Part shown: one piece after another, positions 28,483 through 39,225 of the stretch
How positions within the stretch are numbered: the stretch's first letter is position 1
Layout: each line of letters opens with the position of its first letter
Source of the DNA: Melaminivora sp034675505
Lineage (GTDB): Bacteria > Pseudomonadota > Gammaproteobacteria > Burkholderiales > Burkholderiaceae_C
DNA length: 64,000 nucleotides
Assembly (NCBI GenBank): GCA_034675505.1
Contig: JAUCDD010000018.1
Location: forward strand, 62,001 to 126,000
Reading direction: 5' to 3'
Position numbers and translations under genes: made by a program
The notes under the pieces: generated by a model
Told to the model about the DNA's origin: nothing
The model's database searches: none
Seen by the model: the letters and a program-made list of their open reading frames with translations, nothing else

Positions 28483-28684
28483 GGTTGCCAATTCCTGGAC
28501 GGATGAGGGAAAAGTGAAGGTCAGCGTGCGGTGTGCAACAGGTGCGCCGCCGCCCCATAACGGAGGCGTGGCGCGACGCGTTGACAACCGCGACGCAAAA
28601 TCATTGTCGCTAGAATTTCCCCGCCAATCCGGCTCGCGCAGCGCGCCGGCACTGTTTTTTTCATACCCAGGGAGACCCCAGCGC

Positions 28685-29944
<1,260 letters not shown>

Positions 29945-29955
29945 CCCTGCCGCCC

Positions 29956-29983
29956 GGCCCCGCGCGCGCTGGCGGGGCCTTTT
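29956..29983 (+). terminator. Intrinsic terminator of icd
   Basis: GGCCCCGC / GCGGGGCC hairpin followed by TTTT. Confidence 0.75.
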
Positions 29984-30021
29984 CGCGCAGCGCCCCAGGG
30001 GGTGCAAAGGGGATGCCAAAC

Positions 30022-30056
30022 AAAAAGGCCGTCCTGAGGGAATCAGGACGGCCTTT
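30022..30056 (-). terminator. Intrinsic terminator of the tRNA-Asn pair
   Basis: A 14-bp perfect hairpin AAAGGCCGTCCTGA / TCAGGACGGCCTTT with a T run on the minus strand, six bases beyond the 3' CCA of the first tRNA. Confidence 0.9.
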
Positions 30057-30061
30057 GCAAG

Positions 30062-30137
30062 TGGCTCCTCAACCTGGGCTCGAACCAGGGACCTACGGAT
30101 TAACAGTCCGGCGCTCTACCAACTGAGCTATTGAGGA
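30062..30137 (-). tRNA. tRNA-Asn (anticodon GUU), distal copy
   Basis: 76 bases including CCA. Acceptor TCCTCAA pairs with TTGAGGA; anticodon loop CTGTTAA gives GUU; the T arm GGTTCGAGCC is intact. It is transcribed after the neighbouring copy and before the terminator. Confidence 0.97.
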
Positions 30138-30163
30138 ATGTCGGTCGCTTTGCGTGAAATTTT

Positions 30164-30239
30164 TGGCTCCTCGACCTGGGCTCGAACCAGGGACCTACGG
30201 ATTAACAGTCCGGCGCTCTACCGACTGAGCTATCGAGGA
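30164..30239 (-). tRNA. tRNA-Asn (anticodon GUU), proximal copy
   Basis: 76 bases including CCA and nearly identical to the other copy, 26 bases away. The acceptor reads TCCTCGA / TCGAGGA, so the one pair that differs is compensated on both strands; one D-loop base also differs. Confidence 0.97.
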
Positions 30240-30250
30240 ACAAGACCGCG

Positions 30251-30279
30251 ATTATATACAGAAAAAACGTGGTCAAAAC
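30251..30279 (-). promoter_or_regulatory. Promoter of the tRNA-Asn pair
   Basis: A perfect TATAAT (30251-30256, minus strand) lies 12 bases before the proximal tRNA, with a TTTTGACC block upstream as -35 region. Spacing depends on which TTG is used (14-17 bases). Confidence 0.6.
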
Positions 30280-30699
30280 TCAGCGGCCGGGCTCGGGGCG
30301 CAGCCACAGCCAGGTCAGCACGCAGGCCATGCACACGCAGGCGGTGGTGGCGGCCCAGCGCGGCGCGCTGGTGCCAAACAGGATCACGGCGCACAGCGCC
30401 ATCAGGACAGTGGCGCTCCACTTGGCGCGCCGGCTGACGCGCCCGCCGTCCGCCCAGTTGCGCAGCATGGGGCCGAACAGCCGGTGGCGCCACAGCCAGG
30501 CATGCATGCGCGGCGAGCTGCGCGCCGCCGCCCAGGCCGCCATCAGGATGAACACCGTGGTGGGCAGGCCCGGCACCACCACGCCGATCGCACCCATCAC
30601 CAGGCACAGCACGGCGAACGCCTGCAGCAGCCAGCGCATGGGCGCAGGCAGCGGCGGGTGCTCGGGCGGCGGGGGCAGGGCCTCTGGGGGCGGCGGCAT
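30280..30699 (-). CDS. DUF454 (YbaN-like) inner membrane protein
   Basis: About 139 residues with a Pro-rich start and the DUF454 core: ALCLVMGAIGV-type first segment (LCLVMGAIGVVVPGLPTTVF), WAAARSSPRMHAWLWRHRLFGP, and two C-terminal hydrophobic segments. YbaN-family proteins are small inner-membrane proteins of unknown function. The start is uncertain: ATG 30699 was chosen, but ATG 30747 inside the dispersed repeat or an internal ATG at MRWLLQA are alternatives, and no good Shine-Dalgarno is visible. The gene's 3' end carries the promoter of the tRNA-Asn pair. Confidence 0.8.
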   Translation of the reverse strand: MPPPPEALPPPPEHPPLPAPMRWLLQAFAVLCLVMGAIGVVVPGLPTTVFILMAAWAAARSSPRMHAWLWRHRLFGPMLRNWADGGRVSRRAKWSATVLMALCAVILFGTSAPRWAATTACVCMACVLTWLWLRPEPGR

Positions 30700-30742
30700 G
30701 GGAGGCGATTGTGCCCCGCAACACGCGCCCTGGGCCCCGATA

Positions 30743-30805
30743 TGCATCAAAACCCGCTCCAGCCGGCGCCAATGGCCGGCCTGCAGCTATCGAAAAAATA
30801 GCGAC
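30743..30805 (-). repeat. Dispersed ~60-bp repeat, copy D (intergenic)
   Basis: Minus strand: CTATTTTTTCGATAGCTGC, then CCATTGGCGCCGGC, ending near GGGTTTTGATGC. Lies between the glnD stop and the DUF454 start. Confidence 0.75.
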
Positions 30806-30807
30806 GC

Positions 30808-33411
30808 TCAGGGGTCGGACAGGGCGCGCAGCAACTCCGTCTCGATGGCGATCTGGCGCGGGCTGCTTTGCAGCTGCGGGCCCTGCAGCAAGAAGGTGTC
30901 CTCGACGCGCTCGCCCAGCGTGCTGACCTTGGCCAGCTGGATGCCCAGGCCGTATTGCGACAGCACCCGCGCCACCACGTACAGCAGCCCGGCGCGGTCG
31001 GTGGCGGAGATGGACAGCAGCCAGCGCTGGCCCTGCTCGTCCGGGCGCAGCGTCACGCGCGGGGCGATGGGAAAGCTGCGCACACGCCGCGAGGCGCGCC
31101 GGCGGCCGGGTTCGGGCAGCGGCCCGGGCTGCCCCAGCGCCTGCAGCAGGCCGCTTTCCACCAGGTGGATCAGCTCGCGGTAGGCGCCCGGCTGCTCGGG
31201 CGCGATGACCTGGAAGGTGTCCAGCGCGTGCGCGTCGCTGCTGGTGTGCACGCGCGCGTCCAGGATGGAAAAGCCCGCGCGGTCGAAGTAGCCGCAGATG
31301 CGCATGAACAGGTCCGGCTGGTCGGGCGCATAGACCAGCACCTCCAGCCCCTCGCCGGCCAGCGACTGGCGCGCACGCACCACCGGCGCGCCGCTGCCCA
31401 CGTGGCGCGACAGGTGGCGCGCATGCCAGGCGATGTCGGGCGCGTGGTGGCGCATGAAGTAGCCCACGTCCAGCGTGGCCCAGAGCTTGTGGTGCGCCTG
31501 GTGCGGCATGGAATGCAGGGCCAGCAGGATCAGCGCCTCGCGCTTTCGGGCCTCGATCTCGGCGGCCGCATCGGGCGCGCGCCCGCCCAGCACGCCCAGC
31601 GTGGCGTGGTACAGGTCCTCCAGCAGCTTGCCCTTCCAGGCGTTCCAGACCCGGGGCGAGGTGCCGCGGATGTCGGCCACGGTGAGCAGGTACAGCGCCG
31701 TGAGGTAGCGCTCGTTGCCCACGCGCTGCGCGAAGGCGGCGATCACGCCGGGGTCGGACAGGTCCTGCTTTTGCGCCACCTGGCTCATGGTGAGGTGCTC
31801 GGCGACCAGGAACTCGATCAGTTGCGCGTCCTCATGGGCGATGCCGTGCTGGCGGCAAAAGCGCCGCGCCTCCAGCGCGCCGATGCGCGAATGGTCGCCG
31901 CCGCGGCCCTTGCCGATGTCGTGGAACAGCGCCGCCACGTACAGCACCCAGGGCTTGTCCCAGCCGGCGGCCAGCTGCGAGCAGGCCGGGTACTCGTGCG
32001 CGTGCTCGGCCATGAAGAAGCGCCGCACGTTGCGCAGCACCATCAGGATGTGCTGGTCCACCGTATAGACATGGAACAGGTCGTGCTGCATCTGCCCCAC
32101 GATGCGCCGGAACGGCCACAGGTAGCGCCCCAGCACCGAGGTCTGGTTCATCAGCCGCATGGCGTGCGTGATGCCCGCCGGCTGGCGCAGGATGCGCATG
32201 AAGGCCGCACGGTTGGCCGGGTCGGCGCGAAAGCGCCCGTCCATGACCGAGCGCGCGCTGTACAGCGCGCGCAGCGTGCGCGCCGACAGATCCTTCAGCC
32301 CCGGCGTGCTGGCGTACAGCAGGAAGGTTTCCAGGATGGCGTGCGGCTGCTCCTGGTAGAGGGTGTCGCTGGCGACTTCGATCAGCCCGTCCTTGTCGAA
32401 GAAGCGCTCGTTGATGCGCTTCATGGGCGCGCGCGCCGGCGCCAGGCGCTCCTCGATGCCCAGCAGCAGGATCTGCGTCAGCTGCGACACCGCCTTGGCC
32501 GCCCAGTAGTAGCGGCGCATCAGCGCCTCGCTGGCGCGCGCGGGCAGGCGCCGGCCGTCGCTGGCCACCGGGCTGAAGCCGAAGGCCTCGGCCACGGCGG
32601 TCTGCAGGTCGAACACCAGCCGGTCCTCGCGCCGCCCGGCCACGGCGTGCAGGCGCGCGCGCACCAGGAACAAAAGCGCCTCGTTGCGCTCGATCTGGCG
32701 CACCTCGAACGGCGTGGCCAGGCCGCTGGCCGCCAGCTCGCGCCAGCTGTGCCCCAGCCCGGCGGCGCGCGCCAGCCACAGGATGAGCTGCAGGTCGCGC
32801 AGCCCGCCGGGCGACTCCTTGCAGTTGGGCTCCAGCGCGTAGGGCGTGTTCTCGTAGCGGGTGTGGCGCTGGTGCAGCTCCAGCGTCTTGGCGACCAGGA
32901 AGGCGCGCACGTCCAGCTGCTCCGCCAGGCGCTGGCGCAGCCGCTGCAGCAGCGCCGCGCTGCCGCACAGCCGGCGCGCCTCCAGCAGCGAGGTCTGCAC
33001 CGTGACGTCGGCCTGGGTCTCGGCCAGGCACTCGGCGATGGTGCGCACGCTCGCGCCCACCTCCAGGCCCGCGTCCCAGCAGCTGCTGATGAACTGCTCG
33101 ATGGCGGCGCTGGCGAAATGCTCGCGCGGCAGCAGCACCAGCACGTCGATATCGGAGGCCGGAAACAGCTGGCCCCGCCCGTAGCCGCCCACGGCGACCA
33201 GGGCCGCGCCCGGCGGCACGGCGGCGCGGCGCCACAGGGCGCACAGCAGCCGGTCGGCCAGCTGCGCGTACTGGCGCAGCAGGCGGCGGATGCCGCGCGT
33301 GGAGGCGCCGGGCACCAGCAGCGTGGCGGTCAGGGCGGCCCTGTCCTGCAGGTAGGACGCGCGCAGCGCGGCGAGGTCCGCGCCCGGCGCTTCGGGAGCT
33401 GCTGGCGGCAT
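30808..33411 (-). CDS. glnD: [Protein-PII] uridylyltransferase / uridylyl-removing enzyme
   Basis: Bifunctional nitrogen sensor that uridylylates or deuridylylates PII proteins according to glutamine level. The 867-residue protein has the nucleotidyltransferase motif GGYGRGQLFPASDIDVLVLL from residue 73, the HD hydrolase motif ALFHDIGKGRGGDHS near 495, and two C-terminal ACT domains (about 690 and 800; VYAPDQPDLF, ISATDRAGLLYVVARVL). Full length for the family. Starts at ATG 33411, 29 bases after map, with which it probably forms an operon. Confidence 0.96.
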   Translation of the reverse strand: MPPAAPEAPGADLAALRASYLQDRAALTATLLVPGASTRGIRRLLRQYAQLADRLLCALWRRAAVPPGAALVAVGGYGRGQLFPASDIDVLVLLPREHFASAAIEQFISSCWDAGLEVGASVRTIAECLAETQADVTVQTSLLEARRLCGSAALLQRLRQRLAEQLDVRAFLVAKTLELHQRHTRYENTPYALEPNCKESPGGLRDLQLILWLARAAGLGHSWRELAASGLATPFEVRQIERNEALLFLVRARLHAVAGRREDRLVFDLQTAVAEAFGFSPVASDGRRLPARASEALMRRYYWAAKAVSQLTQILLLGIEERLAPARAPMKRINERFFDKDGLIEVASDTLYQEQPHAILETFLLYASTPGLKDLSARTLRALYSARSVMDGRFRADPANRAAFMRILRQPAGITHAMRLMNQTSVLGRYLWPFRRIVGQMQHDLFHVYTVDQHILMVLRNVRRFFMAEHAHEYPACSQLAAGWDKPWVLYVAALFHDIGKGRGGDHSRIGALEARRFCRQHGIAHEDAQLIEFLVAEHLTMSQVAQKQDLSDPGVIAAFAQRVGNERYLTALYLLTVADIRGTSPRVWNAWKGKLLEDLYHATLGVLGGRAPDAAAEIEARKREALILLALHSMPHQAHHKLWATLDVGYFMRHHAPDIAWHARHLSRHVGSGAPVVRARQSLAGEGLEVLVYAPDQPDLFMRICGYFDRAGFSILDARVHTSSDAHALDTFQVIAPEQPGAYRELIHLVESGLLQALGQPGPLPEPGRRRASRRVRSFPIAPRVTLRPDEQGQRWLLSISATDRAGLLYVVARVLSQYGLGIQLAKVSTLGERVEDTFLLQGPQLQSSPRQIAIETELLRALSDP

Positions 33412-33440
33412 GGTGGAGGGCGGCTGCGCCCGGCGGGCCG

Positions 33441-34256
33441 TCAGGTGGCCGTGGCCGTGATGAAGGCGGGCAGGGCGGGGTAGCCGTCCGAGAAGGTCAG
33501 CACCTCGTAGCCCGTGTCGGTGACCAGCACCGTGTGCTCCCACTGCGCCGACAGGCTGTGGTCCTTGGTGACGATGGTCCAGCCGTCGTTGCCGTGCTCC
33601 TTGACCTCGCGCCGGCCGATGTTGAGCATGGGCTCGATGGTGAAGGTCATGCCCGGCGCCAGCAGCTCGCCCGTGCCGGGGCGGCCGTAGTGCAGCACCT
33701 GCGGGTCTTCGTGGAACTTGTCGCCGATGCCGTGGCCGCAGAACTCGCGCACCACCGACAGGCCGTTGCCTTCGGCGAACTTCTGGATGGCGTGGCCGAT
33801 GTCGCCCAGGCGCGCGCCGGGCTTGACCTGGCTGATGCCCAGCCACATCGCCTCGTAGGTCAGCTGGGAGAGCCGGCGCGCGGCGATCGAGACGTCGCCG
33901 ATCATGAACATGCGGCTGGTGTCGCCGTACCAGCCGTCCTCGGTGATGACGGTGACGTCGACGTTCATGATGTCGCCCTTCTTCAGGGGCTTGTCGTTCG
34001 GGATGCCGTGGCAGACCACGTTGTTCACCGACGTGCACAGCGATTTCGGATAGGGCGGGTAGCCCGGCGGCTGGTAGCCCAGCGTGGCCGAGCGCGTGCC
34101 CTGGCGGGCCATGCATTCGGCGGCCAGGCGGTCCACGTCGTTGGTGGTCATGCCAGGCCTGATGTGCGGCGTGATGGCGTCCAGCACTTCGGAGGCCAGC
34201 CGGCCGGCCTCGCGCATGCCGGCGATGGCCTGGGCGTCTTTGGGAGTGATGCTCAT
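33441..34256 (-). CDS. map: Methionine aminopeptidase, type I
   Basis: Removes N-terminal methionine from nascent proteins. The 271-residue enzyme shows all five metal ligands: Asp100 (NVDVTV), Asp112 (YGDTSR), His175 (CGHGIG), Glu208 (TIEPM) and Glu240 (QWEHTV), plus the substrate His in VCHGIP. Starts at ATG 34256. It is immediately upstream of glnD in the same direction, the gene order commonly seen in betaproteobacteria. Confidence 0.97.
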   Translation of the reverse strand: MSITPKDAQAIAGMREAGRLASEVLDAITPHIRPGMTTNDVDRLAAECMARQGTRSATLGYQPPGYPPYPKSLCTSVNNVVCHGIPNDKPLKKGDIMNVDVTVITEDGWYGDTSRMFMIGDVSIAARRLSQLTYEAMWLGISQVKPGARLGDIGHAIQKFAEGNGLSVVREFCGHGIGDKFHEDPQVLHYGRPGTGELLAPGMTFTIEPMLNIGRREVKEHGNDGWTIVTKDHSLSAQWEHTVLVTDTGYEVLTFSDGYPALPAFITATAT

Positions 34257-34412
34257 GGCGCAAATTATCCCACCGGGGCCCGCCTGCGGTGGTGCCGCTT
34301 AAAATGCCGGGTTCCCGTCAGAGCCGCCCCGGCAGGCGCTGCGGCCCCAGTCAGCGGCCGCCGCGCCGCCACCGCGCCCCCACGCTACCCGCCCACCACA
34401 CACGCCGCTACC

Positions 34413-37400
34413 GTGACCCTGCACATCACATCCATGGAGGGCGGCAATGCCCTCACTGCCTTCCGCGCCCGCCAGCTGCTGCCAGAGCTGGCGGCCATCC
34501 ACCCCAAGATCTGCGGCATCGCGGCGCGCTTCGTGCACCTGGTGGCGCAGGATGCGGCGCCCGATGCCGCCCAGCGCACGCGCCTGGCGGCGCTGCTGGC
34601 CTATGGCGACCCCTACGCCGGCCCCACGGACGGCCCGGCGCTGTACGTCACGCCGCGCCTGGGAACCGTGTCCCCCTGGGCCTCCAAGGCCACCGACATC
34701 GCGCACAACTGCGGCCTTGCGGTGCGCCGCATCGAGCGCATCACCGAATACCGCATCAGCCTGAAAAGCGGCCTGCTGGGCGGCACGCCCGAGCTGTCCG
34801 GCGAGCAGCTGGCCCAGGCCGCCGCGCTGCTGCACGACCGCATGACCGAATCGGTGGTGGACAGCACCGCGCAGGCCGAGCGGCTGTTCACGGAGCTGGA
34901 CGCGGAACCCATGGCGTTCGTGGACGTGCTGGCCGGCGGCCGCGCGGCGCTGGAGGCCGCCAACCACGCCTGGGGCCTGGCGCTGGCGGGCGACGAGATC
35001 GACTACCTGGCCGAGGCGTTCACCCGGCTGGGGCGCAACCCCACCGACGTGGAGCTGATGATGTTCGCGCAGGCCAACAGCGAGCACTGCCGGCACAAGA
35101 TCTTCAACGCCCAGTTCACCATCGACGGCGCGGCGCAGGACAAGACCCTGTTCGGCATGATCCGCCACACCGAGGCCACCTCGCCCCGGCACACCATCGT
35201 GGCCTATGCCGACAACGCTTCCATCATGGAAGGCGGCCCGGTCGAGCAATTTTTGGCCAAATTCGATGCAAGCCGGCGCGAAGCAACGGCACCCAGCTAT
35301 CAAAAGCATAGTGCCGTGCAGCACGTGCTGATGAAGGTGGAGACGCACAACCACCCCACGGCCATCTCGCCCTTCCCGGGCGCGTCCACCGGCGCGGGCG
35401 GCGAGATCCGCGACGAGGGCGCCACCGGCCGCGGCTCCAGGCCCAAGGCCGGCCTGACCGGCTTCACCGTCTCCAGGCTGTGGGGCAGCGAGGCGGGCCG
35501 GCCCGCGCACATCGCCAGCCCGCTGCAGATCATGACCGAGGGCCCGCTGGGCGGCGCGGCGTTCAACAACGAGTTTGGCCGGCCCAACCTCGCGGGCTAC
35601 TTCCGCGAATACGAGCAGCAGCTGGGCGATGTGCTGCGCGGCTACCACAAGCCCATCATGATTGCCGGCGGCTTAGGGTCCATCGACGCACGCCAGACGC
35701 ACAAGATCGAATTTCCCGCCGGCACGCTGCTGGTCCAGCTGGGCGGGCCGGGCATGCGCATCGGCATGGGCGGCGGCGCGGCCAGCTCCATGGCCAGCGG
35801 CACCAACGCCGCCGAGCTGGATTTCGACTCGGTGCAGCGCGGCAACCCCGAGATCGAGCGGCGCGCGCAGGAGGTCATCAACCACTGCTGGCAGCAGGGC
35901 GACGCCAACCCCGTCCTGGCCATCCACGACGTGGGCGCGGGCGGGCTGTCCAACGCCTTTCCCGAGCTGGTCAACGACGCCGGCCGCGGCGCGCGCTTCG
36001 ACCTGCGCGCCGTGCCGCTGGAGGAGTCGGGCCTGGCGCCCAGGGAAATCTGGAGCAACGAGAGCCAGGAGCGCTACGTGCTGGCCATCGCGCCCGAGTC
36101 GCTGGCGCAGTTCACGGCCTTTTGCGAGCGCGAGCGCTGCCCGTTCGCCGTGATCGGCACGGCCACCGAGGAGCGCCAGCTGGTGGCGCTGGAGGACACG
36201 GCTGCCGCGGCGGGCGAGCCCCTATGCAGCGCTTGCCCGTGGACATGCCCATGGACGTGCTGCTGGGCAAGCCCCCGCGCATGCACCGCGACGTGCGCAG
36301 CGTGCAGCGGCAGTTCGAGCCCCTGAATGTCGATGGCGTGGCCCTGCAGCAGGCGGTGATCGACGTGCTGGCGCACCCCACGGTGGCCAGCAAGCGCTTC
36401 CTGGTGACCATCGGCGACCGCACCGTGGGCGGCCTCACGCACCGCGACCAGATGGTCGGCCCCTGGCAGGTGCCGGTGGCCGACGTGGCCGTGACGCTGG
36501 CCGACTACGCCGGCTTCGCCGGCGAAGCCATGGCCATGGGCGAGCGCACGCCGCTGGCGGCGCTGGATGCGCCGGCCTCCGGCCGCATGGCGGTGGCCGA
36601 GGCCATCACCAATTTGCTGGCCGCGCCGATCGAGCTGCCGCGCGTCAAGCTCTCGGCCAACTGGATGGCGGCCTGCGGCGAGCCGGGCGAGGACGCGGCG
36701 CTGTACGAGACCGTCCGGGCCGTGGGCATGCAGCTGTGCCCGCAGCTGGGTGTTTCCATCCCCGTGGGCAAGGACAGCCTGTCCATGCGCACGCAGTGGA
36801 CGGACGAGGCGGGCGCGCAAAAGAAGGTCACCTCGCCCGTCAGCCTGATCGTCACGGCGTTCGCCACGCTGCAGGATGTGCGCGGCACGCTCACGCCGCA
36901 GCTCGACGCGGGCGAGGCCGACACCACGCTGGTGCTGGTCGACCTGTCGCGCGGCAAGATGCGCATGGGCGGCTCCATCCTGGCGCAGGTGCTGGACCAG
37001 GCGGGCGGTGCCGTGCCCGACCTGGACGATGCGCAGGATCTCGTCGCCCTGGTGAACGCGGTGAATGCGCTGCGCGCTCAAGGCCTGGTGCTGGCCTACC
37101 ACGACAGGAGCGACGGCGGCCTGCTGGCGGCCGCCGCCGAGATGGCCTTCGCCGGCCACGTCGGCGTGGCGCTGAACGTGGACATGCTGGTCACCGAGGG
37201 CGACGGCGTCAACGACAGCCGCATGGACGCGGGCGACGCCAAGAACTGGGCCAGCCAGGTCAGCGGCCGGCGCGAGGAATTGACCCTGCGCGCGCTGTTC
37301 AACGAAGAGCTGGGCGTCGTGCTGCAGGTGCGCACCGCCGAGCGCGACCAGGTCATGCAGGTGCTGCGCGCGCACGGCCTGGCCGTGTGCAGCCACATCG

Positions 37401-38446
37401 TCGGCAAGACGCGCCCGGCCGGCAGCGCCATCGCCGAGGGCCAGGGCGAACTGCAGGTCTGGCGCGATGCCAGGAAGATCTTCGCCGCGCCCCTGGCCGA
37501 CCTGCATCAGGTCTGGGACGCCGTGAGCTGGAAGATCTGCCAGCAGCGCGACAACCCCGAATGCGCCGACAGCGAGCATGCCCTGGCCGGCGACCCGCAG
37601 GACCCGGGCCTGCACGTCGCGCTGACCTTCGACCCGCTGGAGGACGTGGCCGCGCCCTTCGTCCACACCGCCCGCCCGCGCGTGGCCGTGCTGCGCGAGC
37701 AGGGCGTGAACTCGCACGTCGAGATGGCCTACGCCTTCACTGAAGCCGGCTTCGAGGCCTTCGACGTGCACATGAGCGACCTGCAGGCCGGCCGCGCGCA
37801 GCTGAAGGATTTCGCCGGCATCGTCGCCTGCGGCGGCTTCAGCTACGGCGACACGCTGGGCGCCGGCATCGGTTGGGCGCGCTCGATCACCTTCAACGAG
37901 CGCCTGTCCGGGCAGTTCCAGCAGTTCTTTGCCCGCCCGGACACCTTCGGCCTGGGCGTGTGCAACGGCTGCCAGATGTTTGCGGAACTCGCCGACATCA
38001 TCCCCGGCGCGCAGGACTGGCCGCGCTTCACTACCAACCAGAGCCACCGCTTCGAGGCGCGGCTGTCGCAGGTCGAGGTGCTGGATTCGCCCAGCATCTT
38101 CTTCGCCGGCATGGCCGGCAGCCGCCTGCCCATCGCGGTGTCGCACGGCGAGGGCCATGCCAACTTCCAGTGGCGCGGCAACCAGGAGCGCGTGCTGGCC
38201 GCGCTGCGCTTCGTGGACCACCACGGCCAGCCGACCGAGCGCTACCCGCTCAACCCCAACGGCAGCGCCGGCGGCCTGACCGGCGTGACCACGGCCGACG
38301 GCCGCTTCACCGCGCTCATGCCGCACCCCGAGCGGGTGCTGCGCAACCTGCAGATGAGCTGGACCGACCTGGCCGCCACCGGCGGGCAGGACGCGTACAG
38401 CCCGTGGATGCGCCTGTGGCGCAACGCGCGCCGCTGGGTGGGCTAA
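34413..38446 (+). CDS. purL: Phosphoribosylformylglycinamidine synthase, apparent frameshift
   Basis: Large single-chain PurL of de novo purine synthesis, converting FGAR, glutamine and ATP to FGAM. GTG 34413 was chosen as start because the following TLHITSMEGGNALTAFRARQ matches the family start. The synthetase domain carries FAQANSEHCRHKIFNAQF and KVETHNHPTAISPFPGAS; the C-terminal glutaminase has CGGFSYGDTLGAG and nucleophile Cys in GVCNGCQ. The frame breaks at the C run 36219-36222; one extra C restores about 1344 residues. A dispersed-repeat segment adds about 20 residues near 280-300. The break is probably a sequencing error. Confidence 0.93.
35248..35309 (-). repeat. Dispersed ~60-bp repeat, copy E (in purL)
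   Basis: Minus strand: CTTTTGATAGCTGGG, then TCGCGCCGGC, ending GGCCAAAAATTG. It is translated in frame (LAKFDASRREATAPSYQK) just before the conserved VETHNHPTA block of PurL. Confidence 0.7.
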
Positions 38447-38474
38447 AACAAAACCGCCGGGGTCAGCCCGGCGG
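38443..38474 (-). terminator. Intrinsic terminator of the MarC-family gene
   Basis: CCGCCGGG / CCCGGCGG hairpin that overlaps the MarC stop codon and is followed on the minus strand by TTTTGTTTT. It sits directly against the convergent purL stop. Confidence 0.75.
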
Positions 38475-39143
38475 CAGGCTGGCCAGCAGCGCGCGGATGC
38501 CGTCCCAAACGATCTGCACGCCCACGCACAGCACCATGAACGACATGACGCGCAGGAACACGATCTGCCCCACCTCGCCCAGCCGCTGGACCAGCCGCGC
38601 GGCGTAGCGGAAGGTGAGGGCGATCAGCAGCCCCAGCAGCAGCATGGCCACCAGGCCGCCCGCCAAGTTGGCCGCCGCCTCGGTGACGCGGCGCGTCTTC
38701 AGGCTGGCGCCCACGGCAATGGCGGCGGCCAGCGAGCCCGGCCCGCAGGTCAGCGGGAAGGTCATGGGATAGAAGGCATGCATGCGCACGTTGTGCTCGG
38801 TGAAGGTCTGCGCCAGCTGCGCCTTCTCGTCGCCCGATTGCTGGGTGTTGAGCAGCAGCCAGGCGTTGTAGGCGACGATCATGCCGCCGGCCACGCGCAC
38901 CACCGGCAGCGAGATGCCGAACAGGTCCAGCACGAACGAGCCCAGCACCATGGCGGCGGCCAGCAGCAGCGCCACGTTCTTGCCCACGCGCCGCGCCGCC
39001 TTGGCGCGCGTGGCCTCGTCCAGCCCCTGGGTCAGGCTGACGAACACCGGCGCCGAGGCCAGCGGGTTGAGGATGGGCAGCACCCCCGCCATGGCAAACA
39101 GCAGGCTTTTGGCAAAGGCGATGAGCAGGTCGGAGGCTTCCAT
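38463..39143 (-). CDS. MarC family integral membrane protein
   Basis: A 226-residue inner-membrane protein with six hydrophobic segments and the MarC/UPF0056 family blocks ILNPLASAPVFVSLTQG, VAGGMIVAYNAWLLL, and FYPMTFPLTCGPGSLAAAI. The family was once linked to multiple antibiotic resistance, but that role has been withdrawn; transport function is unknown. ATG 39143 was taken because the preceding in-frame residues are non-conserved and Pro/Arg-rich. Convergent with purL. Confidence 0.88.
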   Translation of the reverse strand: MEASDLLIAFAKSLLFAMAGVLPILNPLASAPVFVSLTQGLDEATRAKAARRVGKNVALLLAAAMVLGSFVLDLFGISLPVVRVAGGMIVAYNAWLLLNTQQSGDEKAQLAQTFTEHNVRMHAFYPMTFPLTCGPGSLAAAIAVGASLKTRRVTEAAANLAGGLVAMLLLGLLIALTFRYAARLVQRLGEVGQIVFLRVMSFMVLCVGVQIVWDGIRALLASLPPG

Positions 39144-39225
39144 GGGCGCAGGGCAGGGGCCGCGCCCGGGCTGGCGCGCTGCGGCCCATGATGCCACCGG
39201 GGCGCGCCGCGCGCGCCCGGCGCGC

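Noticed and set aside
28581..28616. TTGACA ... TAGAAT as a sigma-70 promoter of icd
   Set aside because: The boxes are 24 bases apart, outside the usual 16-19 range, so it was not listed as a feature.
30808..34263. Apparent fusion of glnD and map in one minus-strand frame
   Set aside because: map is in a different frame (33441-34256) and has its own stop and start; the extension of the glnD frame through it is a shadow.
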